Positions 20,156 to 29,482 of a stretch of DNA of 35,461 nucleotides are shown piece by piece. Positions within the stretch are counted from its first letter, which is position 1; each line of letters opens with the position of its first letter. The notes beneath the pieces are model-generated. The model saw only the letters and a program-made list of their open reading frames with translations. It was not told the DNA's origin and did not search any database. The DNA is taken from positions 1 to 35,461 of the forward strand of contig CAMJFD010000005.1 in the NCBI GenBank assembly GCA_946404845.1. Direction: 5' to 3'. This stretch comes from an uncultured Butyrivibrio sp. Its GTDB lineage: Bacteria; Bacillota; Clostridia; Lachnospirales; Lachnospiraceae. The position numbers and the translations under genes are program-made.

Positions 20156-21643
20156 ATGAATAACATAATAATTAACGGCAACGTAAGTAAAGGTACAATT
20201 AATAAAAACATCTACGGCCAGTTCACAGAGCATCTTGGACGCTGTGTATACGAAGGCATCTATGTCAAGGACGAGGACAATATTCCAAACGTAAATGGTA
20301 TCAGAAAAGATGTCATGAAGGCATTAAAGGATATTGAAGTTCCTGTAGTTCGCTGGCCAGGTGGATGTTTTGCAGATACATATCACTGGAAAGATGGTAT
20401 TGGTCCTAAGGAGCAGAGAAAAACAATCGTAAATACTAACTGGGGCGGTGTAACAGAAGATAACTCTTTTGGTACACATGAATTCATGGAATTTGCCAAG
20501 CAGCTGGGCTGCGATGTATATCTGTCAGGTAATGTAGGAAGCGGTACAGTTCAGGAACTATCTGATTGGATTGAATACTGCAACATGGGCGGTATCTCTC
20601 CAATGGCAAATCTCAGAAGAGAAAACGGACAGGACGAACCTTGGAACGTTAAGTACTGGGGAATCGGCAATGAAGCATGGGGCTGCGGTGGTAATATGAG
20701 AGCAGAATACTATGCTGATGAGACTAGAAAATTCTCAACATATATGAGAAATTATGATAACGAACACCCTATCTATAAGATTGCATCAGGTAGTAACGGA
20801 CCTGATTATAACTGGACCAAGACTGTATGTGAAAAGGCTGGCAACATGATTGATGCCATCACATTCCATCATTATACAGTTACATATGACTGGGAACATA
20901 AGGGCAAGGCAACTGGATTCACATCAGATGAATACTACCGCCTGCTGCACAATACACTTAAGATGAACCAGATGGTAGAAAACCACAGCAATATCATCAA
21001 GCAGTACGAAACAGACAAGCACAAGATTGGTCTTATCATCGATGAATGGGGAACATGGTTTGAAGTAGAAGATGGTACAAATCCAGGATTCCTGTATCAG
21101 CAGAACACAATCAGAGACGCTATACTTGCTGGTATCAACCTCAATATCTTCAACAACCACTGTGATACAGTTGTTATGACTAATATCGCACAGATGATCA
21201 ATGTTCTACAGGCTATGATTCTGACAGAAGGCGAGAAAATGGTACTCACTCCAACATACTATGTATACTATCTCTTCAAAAAGCACATGGATGCCCATCA
21301 TCTTGAAAGCTATGTAGATTCAGATATTCTAAACGACGCAGAGGAACTCAAGGTTCCACGTCTTACAGTATCTGCAAGTGAAAAAGATGGTAAGGCAACT
21401 GTAACTGTTGTAAACCTGTCAGAAAATGAAGAGTCAGATGTAAATGTAATGCTCACAGGCCTTAAGGCAACTGCCGTATGTGGTCAGTGCGTAACAGGTA
21501 ATACAGGTGACTTTAACTCATTTGAAAATCCAGATGTTGTAGGCCTTACAAAGGTTGATGCTGTATTAAGCACAGATGGAATGAGCTTTACAGCTAAGCT
21601 TCCAAAGAGCTCAGTTTGCTCATTTGAGGTTACTCTGGCATGA
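20156..21643 (+). CDS. abfA: Intracellular alpha-L-arabinofuranosidase (GH51)
   Basis: IYGQFTEHLGRCVYEGIYV...VVRWPGGCFADTYHWKDGIGP...WGIGNEAWGCGG...DEWGTWFEVEDG; gggagagg RBS. Confidence 0.94.
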   Translation: MNNIIINGNVSKGTINKNIYGQFTEHLGRCVYEGIYVKDEDNIPNVNGIRKDVMKALKDIEVPVVRWPGGCFADTYHWKDGIGPKEQRKTIVNTNWGGVTEDNSFGTHEFMEFAKQLGCDVYLSGNVGSGTVQELSDWIEYCNMGGISPMANLRRENGQDEPWNVKYWGIGNEAWGCGGNMRAEYYADETRKFSTYMRNYDNEHPIYKIASGSNGPDYNWTKTVCEKAGNMIDAITFHHYTVTYDWEHKGKATGFTSDEYYRLLHNTLKMNQMVENHSNIIKQYETDKHKIGLIIDEWGTWFEVEDGTNPGFLYQQNTIRDAILAGINLNIFNNHCDTVVMTNIAQMINVLQAMILTEGEKMVLTPTYYVYYLFKKHMDAHHLESYVDSDILNDAEELKVPRLTVSASEKDGKATVTVVNLSENEESDVNVMLTGLKATAVCGQCVTGNTGDFNSFENPDVVGLTKVDAVLSTDGMSFTAKLPKSSVCSFEVTLA

Positions 21644-21885
21644 CATTATGTCGCAGATGTCTCTTATACGAAATGGCAGGAACGGAAGACATCTATGCAC
21701 ATGTTCTAAGGGCCAAAGAACTAATGCCATTATCCGAGCAGACAACAGACAGTGAATATCAGGAAAGGCTCATCGTATGTAAAGAGTGTAACAACCTTCT
21801 GGATGCTACATGCCTTAAATGCGGTTGCTATGTAGAGATAAGAGCTATTAAAAAATCTGCACACTGCCCGGTTAAAAAATGGTGA
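21640..21885 (+). CDS. Small zinc-ribbon-like protein (DUF6171-like) overlapping the abfA stop (ATGA)
   Basis: MTLCRRCLLYEMAGTEDIYAHVLRAKELMP...YQERLIVCKECNNLLDATCLKCGCYVEIRA; paired CxxC motifs. Confidence 0.8.
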   Translation: MTLCRRCLLYEMAGTEDIYAHVLRAKELMPLSEQTTDSEYQERLIVCKECNNLLDATCLKCGCYVEIRAIKKSAHCPVKKW

Positions 21886-21908
21886 TGGAATACTAGATTC
21901 ATTTAATG

Positions 21909-21955
21909 AAGCTAACATTTAACATATGTTGTGTGTTAGATGTTAGCTTTTTTAC
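21909..21955 (+). terminator. Terminator after the abfA/zinc-ribbon pair
   Basis: aagctaacat...atgttagctttttta. Confidence 0.75.
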
Positions 21956-22277
21956 TTTGTGCAGGATGCGCACCTCGTGGAAATGAATTTAATATTTTCT
22001 CAGAGAGATTATTCCACTTGGAACTAAGAGCCACAAGAATACATACAGTTTTCAATTTGACTTAATATGCGAAATAAATAAAGCAATTTTTTTATTAAAC
22101 ATAATTACCCCAAACACCTAAAAAATTTGCACTAAATCCAAAAAAAAGAACATATATATCTTATCATAAAATGCTAATATATAGGAGGTGGGAAGCCGTA
22201 TCAAAACAGAATTCCACAATCAAAACCAATATACGGCTCAAATAATAATCTATTTATTAGAAAAGGGGTAATTAAAC

Positions 22278-24689
22278 ATGAAAAAATGGGTCAGGGCTAA
22301 ATTTCAGCCAAGTCTTCCATTATATGGAGATAAGCGCGTCACAGTTTGTGATGAGCACATACAGCTATCAGAACAGGCAGCACTTGAAGGAATGGTTCTG
22401 TTAAAAAATGTAGCTAACACACTTCCAATAAATAAGGGCAGTAAAATAGCTCTTTTTGGGAAAGGCACCTTTGATTATGTAAAAGGCGGCGGTGGAAGCG
22501 GTGACGTATATACCAAATATATTCATAATATTTATGACGGATTCAAGATTCTCGGCGTAGACGTATATGAACCAGTATGTGACTATTACCGCAAAGACAT
22601 AGAAAACCAATATGCAAATGGCTCAGCACCAGGCATGACAATTGAACCTGAACTTGATAAGGCTCTTATAAATTCAGCAAGAGCATATACAGATACAGCT
22701 GTAATCAGCATCAGTAGATTCTCAGGAGAAGGCTGGGACCGCTCTGATGTAGAATATGATGCAGAATATAATCCATGGGGCAATGAAGTCAGCATGCCTA
22801 AGACAGCAGGCAAGATTTTCCCTAAGGGAGATTTCTACCTTACTGATGCAGAAGAGCAGATGATAAGTGCTGTAAGTAATGCTTTTGATAAAACTATCGT
22901 AGTATTAAATGTCGGCGGCGTTATTGATACTAAATGGATAGCCGGTAATGACAAGATAAATGCAGCTCTTTTATCATGGCAGGGCGGTATGGAAGGCGGA
23001 CTTGCAACAGCCAAGATTATTATGGGACTTGCAAATCCATCAGGTAGACTTCCTGATACATTTGCTATGGATATAACTGATTATCCATCTACAGAAGGCT
23101 TCCATGAATCACCAGAATACGTAAACTACACGGAAGATATCTATGTAGGATACAGATATTTTGAAACCATTAAGGGAGCAGCCGATAAAGTTGTTTATCC
23201 ATTTGGATATGGACTTTCATATACAAGTTTTGAAAGAGAATTTGTAAGAGCAGATGAAACTCCAGAAGGATTTAAATTCCTCATAAACGTAACTAATACA
23301 GGCGCTATTGCCGGAAAAGACGTAGCACAGCTATATATGCAGGCTCCTCAGGGACAACTTGGTAAACCTTCAAGAGTTCTCGTAGCTTTTGAAAAAACAA
23401 GATTATTACAGGCAGGTGAATCTCAGGTAATAACACTTGAAGTATCTAAATATCAGCTCTCATCCTATGATGACCTTGGTAAAATCGCTGAGTCAGCCTA
23501 TGTAATAGAGAAAGGTGATTATGCTTTTTATCTCGGAGGAAACGTAAGAGATGCAGAACCTACAGGATATGAATTTTCAGTATCTGAGGATATCATATAT
23601 GAGCAGTTAACAAGACAGCTCTCACCTGTATCCCTTCCTAAGAGACTTCTTGCAGACGGCAGCTATGAGGATCTTCCTGTAGGACCAGCAAGAGACATTA
23701 ACGAATGCATTTTTGACAAAATGGTTCCTGGTACTGAAGAAGCCATGGTTCCTGAAGATAAAGGTCGTAAGATGTACCTTCTGATGAATCCATATAAAGA
23801 GGGTGCACAGCCTCTTATGGATGTATTTGAAGGTAAGCTATCAGTAGATGAATTCATTGATCAGTTAAATGATGATGATCTTATTGATCTACTTGGCGGC
23901 CAGCCAAATACAGGCGTTGCCAACACATGGGGCATGGGTAATAAGCCAGAATATGGTATTCCAAATGTTATGACAGCAGATGGACCTGCAGGTGTCAGAA
24001 TCAATCCTGAATGCGAAGTTGCTACAACTGCCTGGCCTTGTGCAACACTTCTGGCTGCCACATGGAACAGATCAATCGTAAATGCAGTAGGTACTGCAGG
24101 CGGAGAAGAATTAAAAGAGAATAACCTTCAGATCTGGCTTACACCAGCTGTTAACATCCACAGAAATCCACTGTGCGGACGTAACTTTGAGTACTATTCG
24201 GAAGATCCATATCTTGCAGGTAAGCTTGCATCACAGATGGTAAAAGGCATACAGTCCAATAACGTTGCCTGCAGCGTCAAGCACTTTGCAGTTAATAACA
24301 AAGAGACTAACAGAAAACACAGTGATTCAAGAGTTTCAGAGAGAGCACTTAGAGAGATCTATCTGAAAGTATTTGAAATCGTAGTTAAAGATGCTGATCC
24401 ATGGACAATTATGTCTGCCTACAATGCAGTTAATGGTCAGAGAGCATCTGAGTCAAAAGACCTTCTAACTAACATTCTGAGAAAAGAATGGGGTTATAAA
24501 GGTATGGTTACAAGTGACTGGTGGAACAGAGCAGAGCAGTACAAGGAAATTCTTGCTGGTAATGATGTCAAGATGGCGAACGGCTATCCAGAAAGAGTTA
24601 AGAAGGCAATGGAAATGGGCGTTCTTACAAGAGATGACCTCAAGATCTGCGCAAAGAGAGTAGTAGAAATGATACTCAAATTAGACTAA
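22278..24689 (+). CDS. GH3 beta-glucosidase-like enzyme with permuted domain order
   Basis: GH3 C-terminal alpha/beta sandwich and Fn3-like region come first (EGMVLLKN..LPI, PSGRLPDTFA, YPFGYGLSYTSFE); TIM barrel comes last (VMTADGPAGVR, AATWNRSI, VKHFAVNNKETNR, VTSDWW). Confidence 0.95.
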   Translation: MKKWVRAKFQPSLPLYGDKRVTVCDEHIQLSEQAALEGMVLLKNVANTLPINKGSKIALFGKGTFDYVKGGGGSGDVYTKYIHNIYDGFKILGVDVYEPVCDYYRKDIENQYANGSAPGMTIEPELDKALINSARAYTDTAVISISRFSGEGWDRSDVEYDAEYNPWGNEVSMPKTAGKIFPKGDFYLTDAEEQMISAVSNAFDKTIVVLNVGGVIDTKWIAGNDKINAALLSWQGGMEGGLATAKIIMGLANPSGRLPDTFAMDITDYPSTEGFHESPEYVNYTEDIYVGYRYFETIKGAADKVVYPFGYGLSYTSFEREFVRADETPEGFKFLINVTNTGAIAGKDVAQLYMQAPQGQLGKPSRVLVAFEKTRLLQAGESQVITLEVSKYQLSSYDDLGKIAESAYVIEKGDYAFYLGGNVRDAEPTGYEFSVSEDIIYEQLTRQLSPVSLPKRLLADGSYEDLPVGPARDINECIFDKMVPGTEEAMVPEDKGRKMYLLMNPYKEGAQPLMDVFEGKLSVDEFIDQLNDDDLIDLLGGQPNTGVANTWGMGNKPEYGIPNVMTADGPAGVRINPECEVATTAWPCATLLAATWNRSIVNAVGTAGGEELKENNLQIWLTPAVNIHRNPLCGRNFEYYSEDPYLAGKLASQMVKGIQSNNVACSVKHFAVNNKETNRKHSDSRVSERALREIYLKVFEIVVKDADPWTIMSAYNAVNGQRASESKDLLTNILRKEWGYKGMVTSDWWNRAEQYKEILAGNDVKMANGYPERVKKAMEMGVLTRDDLKICAKRVVEMILKLD

Positions 24690-24702
24690 ACTATTCCAGA
24701 TA

Positions 24703-24745
24703 AAAATCCCCTAAAGAAGACTTTATCTACTTTAGGGGATTTTGT
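24703..24745 (+). terminator. Terminator after the GH3 gene
   Basis: aaaatcccctaaag..ctttaggggatttt. Confidence 0.85.
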
Positions 24746-24793
24746 TTTAGGGAAATTAGTATATTTCAATAATAATCTAACCAGTGTATAAGT

Positions 24794-26824
24794 TTATTTG
24801 AAAAATTCCATTTCTTTATTTAATTCTTCAGCAATCTCATTAAGGTCAGATGCAGCTCCTGCAAGAGTAGTAACTGTAGCTGACAATTCTTCCATAGAAG
24901 CACCAGTCTCTTCTGAGGATGCTGCATTTTCTTCTGAGATAGCTGAAAGAGCACTCATTGTATCTACTACAGCATTCTTAGAATTATCACATGTATTAGC
25001 ACCTTCAGTAATAAGCTGTACACCATCTACAGTTGACCTGATATCTTCTAACATACCATTTACTGATTGCAAAGTTTCTCCAAGAGCTATCTGCTGATCG
25101 CTGTTACCTTGACGTACGTCCTCAGCTGCTTTAACAGCAGCATTTGACTGTTGTAACAGAGTCTCCATTTCTGTTTTAATCTCATCAGCCATCTGTTTAG
25201 AATCTTCTGCCAATTTACCAATTTCTTCTGCAACAACAGCAAATCCTTTTCCTGCTTCACCTGCTCTGGCTGCTTCGATAGAAGCATTAAGAGATAGCAG
25301 ATTGGTCTGTGTAGCAATAGAAGTAATTCCTTCAACTTTATCACTAATATTATTGACCGCATTCTGAGTTGATCCAATAGTGCGGGATATCTCATCAATT
25401 TTTTCAGTCATTTCTGCTGACGAATCCTGAAGAGAAGCGAGAGATTTACTTGATATTTCAGAGGCCTCCTTCATCTTATTTGCAAGCTCAGAAAGGTTGT
25501 TAGTTGAGTTTTGAACATCACTTACTGCATCACCAATCTGTCCCACATTTTCAGAAGCGTTCTGTATCTCATCAGCCTGTTGTGTTGCTCCTGTAGCAAT
25601 TTCCTGAACGGCCGTTGATACATCATCAGCTGTTTGTGATATTTGTTTGGACATATCAGCGAGCTCTTCAGACGATGTTCCAACACTGGATGCTGACTCT
25701 TTAATCTTAGAAACAATGCTTCCAAGAGTTGTAATAACTGAATTAGTATTATCTATCATATGTCCAAATTCGTCTTTTCTGCCAATATTACTTGTAATAT
25801 TAGTGAAACGACCCTCGGATAGATCTGATAGAGATTTGTTGATATCTGTAATAGGACTTGTAAATGCTTTCGCCATAATAATTGAAATAATCACAGCAAT
25901 AATCAGCAAAATAACTCCAATGATTATAACTACAGCAGCAGATCTTTGAGCACTAGCCATTACAGTAGCTTTACTGAAGGATACTGCTACAGTATATCCA
26001 GAAATAGGTTCCCTTACATAAGCAAGATAAGATTTTCAATTATCAGAATGATTTACAACTTCATAAAAACCTGAAGAATCGTTGTTGGTCATGAATGCAT
26101 CACCTGCAACACTTTTTGGTTCGTCTTCAGCAGATATAGTAAACTGTGCATGAGCTGCTATAACAGCATCTCTATCAACTACAAATGCATCGTCTGCGTT
26201 TTCTGCCAGGAAATCGTGGACTGCTGATAAGGCATAGTTTCGCTGAACCAGACCTATTACATTATTATTATCATCATAGACTGGAACTATAATAGTCATA
26301 ATCATTTCCCCAGTAGATTTACTGGCCATGGCATTTGATATATATATCTGTCCTTGAATAGCAGTTTCGAAATCCTCACTTCCATTAGCATCGGCCAAAG
26401 TATTTCCATCTGTTCTAAGTAGCTGTTTACCTGCGCTGGAGGTTATAATTGTTACATTTCCATCGTCAAATATATCATTTATAGCTTCAAGCTGGACAAG
26501 CATATCCGCTTCTAATGAATCATTGCCACCTTCACTAAGATACATTTTAGTTGCAGGTGAACAGGCAAGAGTTTGCATTGAAGTTATATTGTTCTCTATA
26601 ATGGCTGAAAATTCTGATTCAATATAGTTAGCCTGCCATTGCAAATTTTCTTGTGCATCTGATTCCGCTTTACTTGTAGAAGAAATATAGCTGACCACAA
26701 GTGATACTATTAGTGGCACAGCTGCCGTAAGTAACATTGCTGCAACTAGCTTAGTCTTGATACTGTCAGTGAATTTAATAGAATTATTGTTTTTGTTTTT
26801 AACTTCTGTTTTCATAAATTCCAT
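24794..26824 (-). pseudogene. Methyl-accepting chemotaxis protein interrupted by one in-frame TGA (26036-26038)
   Basis: 262-aa TM + sensor ORF (26036-26824) and 388-aa HAMP + signalling ORF (24794-25960) are in the same frame; read-through gives ...[44 protein letters not shown]...; the second ORF has [42 protein letters not shown]. Confidence 0.9.
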
Positions 26825-26991
26825 CTCATTCTGTTTTGTAACTCAAACGATATAAAAATATGTAATGAAAATCATAAGAATAGTATAATACCGATATAAC
26901 TTTTTTTTATAAACGCTACAATATTTTTTATTAAATATTCGTTGTCAATTCTAAATAAAAATAAAACCTAAAAAGCGAAATTATTTATTAC

Positions 26992-27333
26992 AAGTCGTTC
27001 CTCAAGCTCTTTTGGCTCTTGAGGGACGACTTTTATTCTTATGGAATAAGTGCATTTTGGTAAAAATCGTTCTTATTTACTTATTTTTGCGAATGGGAAC
27101 GATTTTTATTTTTATTACATACGTGCATTAGAAAAAAATCGGTCCTCTTGGATATATTTGCTTAATAGGAACGACTTTTTTACACCTAGACCTATTACCC
27201 AAAATAAAAAGTCGTTCCTTTTCCTTATTTTCCCTGTTTGGGAACGATTTTTTACTAATATTACAAATGACATGTTTAATAAAATCGTTCCTAATTGCTT
27301 ATTTTTACTGATTGGAACGACAAAAATGAGACT
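26992..27333. repeat. Tandem stem-loop array 1: 5 units, period 72-73 bp
   Basis: Left arms (..TCGTTCC..) have tcg at 26995, 27067, 27139, 27212, 27285; right arms (..GGAACGA..) have cga at 27027, 27100, 27172, 27245, 27318. Confidence 0.9.
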
Positions 27334-27334
27334 C

Positions 27335-27762
27335 ACTCATTTTCTGATTATTGGGAAAGAAGTGAAAAAGCGAGGGTTATTAGTTACTCAATATTAAAAT
27401 ATAGAGAAAAAGAGTGAATAGCAGATTTTGGAAATTGCTCAAAATTGTAAATAAAGAAAATTGAGTTATTATAAATTAGACGTTCACCACTCATTTATAT
27501 GTAGAATGGAAAAAGAGTGAAAGGAAATAATAGTACGGAATACTCATTTATTTGATTTATGATAAAAAGAGTGAATTTGTGAAATTGTAGTATTACTCAA
27601 AATTTCTATATGTAAAAAATGAGTGATTCTCCAAAAATAAGATTCACTCATTTTGGGGTTACTAGGAAAAGGAGTGAAATATACATAAAGCTTGATATAC
27701 TCTGAATGTGATTTATAAAGAAAAAGAGAGTGAAGGCTTGTAAACTGCTTAACTAAAGCTCA
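27335..27762. repeat. Tandem stem-loop array 2: 8-9 units, period 51-53 bp
   Basis: Left arm ACTCA (or gctca/actct) at 27335, 27386, 27437, 27489, 27542, 27595, 27646, 27699, degenerate at 27758; right arm AGTGA about 26-28 nt later in most units. Confidence 0.85.
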
Positions 27763-27981
27763 TTATTTGATAAATAGAAATAATAGTGTAATTATTCAAA
27801 AATAAAAAAGTATACAAAAACCTTGTTCTTCCATAATTCAGAAAGTAATTGCGGCTATATCAATATCTACACTTCCTTTAACAGGATGTAATGTGTTTAT
27901 CTGCCCATTTACATAATCAATTGTACATATCCAATTATATTTTATATAATGAAAGAACAAAGAATGTCGCTATCGGCAGTC

Positions 27982-28127
27982 TCGCGCCGAGCGCGGCTGC
28001 ATTTTACAGCATTTACAGTTTCTGCACGGAGTGCTTTTTGTTGCACAAGACCGGCAAGCGAATGGATGCTTGCATACAAATTCATTTGCCGGTCGTAAGA
28101 ACATGGAGCACTAAGTGCGGAATGTTC
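27982..28127. repeat. Palindromic intergenic element with second copy of the dispersed GC-rich repeat
   Basis: tcgcgccgagcgcggctgcatttt-acagcatttaca shared with 2260-2296; gaccggcaa/ttgccggtc (28049-28057 / 28086-28094); gaacat..gcac-taa-gtgc..atgttc (28099-28127). Confidence 0.85.
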
Positions 28128-28212
28128 GTGTGCGAAATAGTAGGAGTCAGCCTACTCGATTTAATAAGATTCATACTTATACTACATTCAAAATACATCG
28201 GGGGATATCAAC

Positions 28213-29373
28213 ATGTCAGAGAGTTCAACCAGTACCACAGCTCAGTCATCAGAAAAATTAGTTACAAATAATAGAAACCGCCTTATAATCCGCACTAGTA
28301 TACACATAATAATCGCAAACCTAATGCTGGCGTTAATGAAGGCTGTAATCGGACTTCTGACTAATTCAATAGCTATCGTACTCGATGCCATCAACAATTT
28401 TACAGATGCCGGATCTTCACTAATAACAATAATAGGAACCAAGCTTGCTTCTAAAAAGCCAGACAGAGAGCACCCTTGGGGACATGGCAGAATAGAATAT
28501 ATCAGTTCCATGATTATCGGCGCAATCATCACATCAGCAGGCCTTTCTTCTCTAATAGAATCTAGTCACAAGATACTTAGCCCACAGACACCTGATTACA
28601 ATATGACTTCACTCATAATCATTGGTATCTGCGTGCTAGTCAAGATTGTTCTGGGCCGATATGCTTCCCATATAGGTCAAAAATGTAACAGCGAAACCCT
28701 TATAAATTCTGGAAAAGATGCGCTTCTTGATGCTGTAATTTCTACATCAACACTGATTGCTGCTATCATTTTTATTTTTTACAACATATCACTCGAAGCC
28801 TACCTCGCTGCTATAATTTCCATCATTATCATCAAGGCCGGCTTTGACATGATCAGAAATACTATTTCTGAAATTCTTGGTGAACGAGTAAATCCAGAAA
28901 TCGCTCATAATGTCAAAAAAACTATTATGAGTTTCCCAGAAGTTCATGGCGTATATGACATGGTGTTCCATGATTATGGCCCAACCATGGTATTTGGATC
29001 AGTGCATATCCAGGTTGATGAAAATATGAGAGCTCCGGAAATCAGTGAACTCATAAGGCGCATATCTCTGGAAGTCTTTGAAGTACACCAGGTCGTAATC
29101 ACAGCCATCAGTATTTATTCTCTCAGCGCCTCTAACGAAAATGCAATTGAAATTCAAGAAACTGCGACAGAAATCGCCATGAGTCATGAACATGTTATTC
29201 AGATTCACGGTTTTTATATACTTAATAATGTAATTCAGTTCGACGTTATAGTCGATTTTGACGCACCTAATAGGCTTGAAATCTGCGACCAGATAGCAGA
29301 AGAAGTACATAAAAAGTACCCTGAATTTGCAGTACAGGCAATACTCGACGCCGACTATGGCTTTAGCGAATGA
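28213..29373 (+). CDS. Cation diffusion facilitator family transporter
   Basis: SIAIVLDAINNFTDAGSSLITIIGTKLASKKPDREHPWGHGRIEYIS; C-terminal cytoplasmic domain; RBS gggg upstream. Confidence 0.94.
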   Translation: MSESSTSTTAQSSEKLVTNNRNRLIIRTSIHIIIANLMLALMKAVIGLLTNSIAIVLDAINNFTDAGSSLITIIGTKLASKKPDREHPWGHGRIEYISSMIIGAIITSAGLSSLIESSHKILSPQTPDYNMTSLIIIGICVLVKIVLGRYASHIGQKCNSETLINSGKDALLDAVISTSTLIAAIIFIFYNISLEAYLAAIISIIIIKAGFDMIRNTISEILGERVNPEIAHNVKKTIMSFPEVHGVYDMVFHDYGPTMVFGSVHIQVDENMRAPEISELIRRISLEVFEVHQVVITAISIYSLSASNENAIEIQETATEIAMSHEHVIQIHGFYILNNVIQFDVIVDFDAPNRLEICDQIAEEVHKKYPEFAVQAILDADYGFSE

Positions 29374-29482
29374 CAATGTGTCTTTGGTTCATTGTGACTT
29401 TGTCACATAAATCGTAGCTGCATAATGTTACAATACTTTCAAATTCCCGCTCCCAGAACGGAAACAAATGACAGAGGTGAAT

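Noticed and set aside
22188-22270. Short GTG-start upstream ORF before GH3
   Set aside because: Overlaps a potential leader stem (agccgta..tacggct) and has no adequately spaced RBS; evidence insufficient.
26036-26038. TGA as selenocysteine or recoded Trp
   Set aside because: Other genes here (e.g. the transpeptidase and abfA) end in TGA, so there is no general recoding; no SECIS-like context was apparent and an MCP linker has no need for Sec.
27050-27397. 115-aa plus-strand ORF with 24-aa internal repeats (KNRS..RNDF)
   Set aside because: It tracks the 72-bp hairpin array; the minus strand (27115-27336) encodes the same KNRS/RNDF motifs because of the palindromes, the frame slips where the period is 73, and no convincing RBS was seen. 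More likely non-coding.
26992-27762. CRISPR array
   Set aside because: Conserved parts are short paired arms that diverge between units; no 25-40 bp identical repeat, no leader pattern or cas genes.
27891-28271. 126-aa plus-strand ORF
   Set aside because: Runs across the dispersed palindromic repeat and overlaps the well-supported CDF start; translation is not protein-like.
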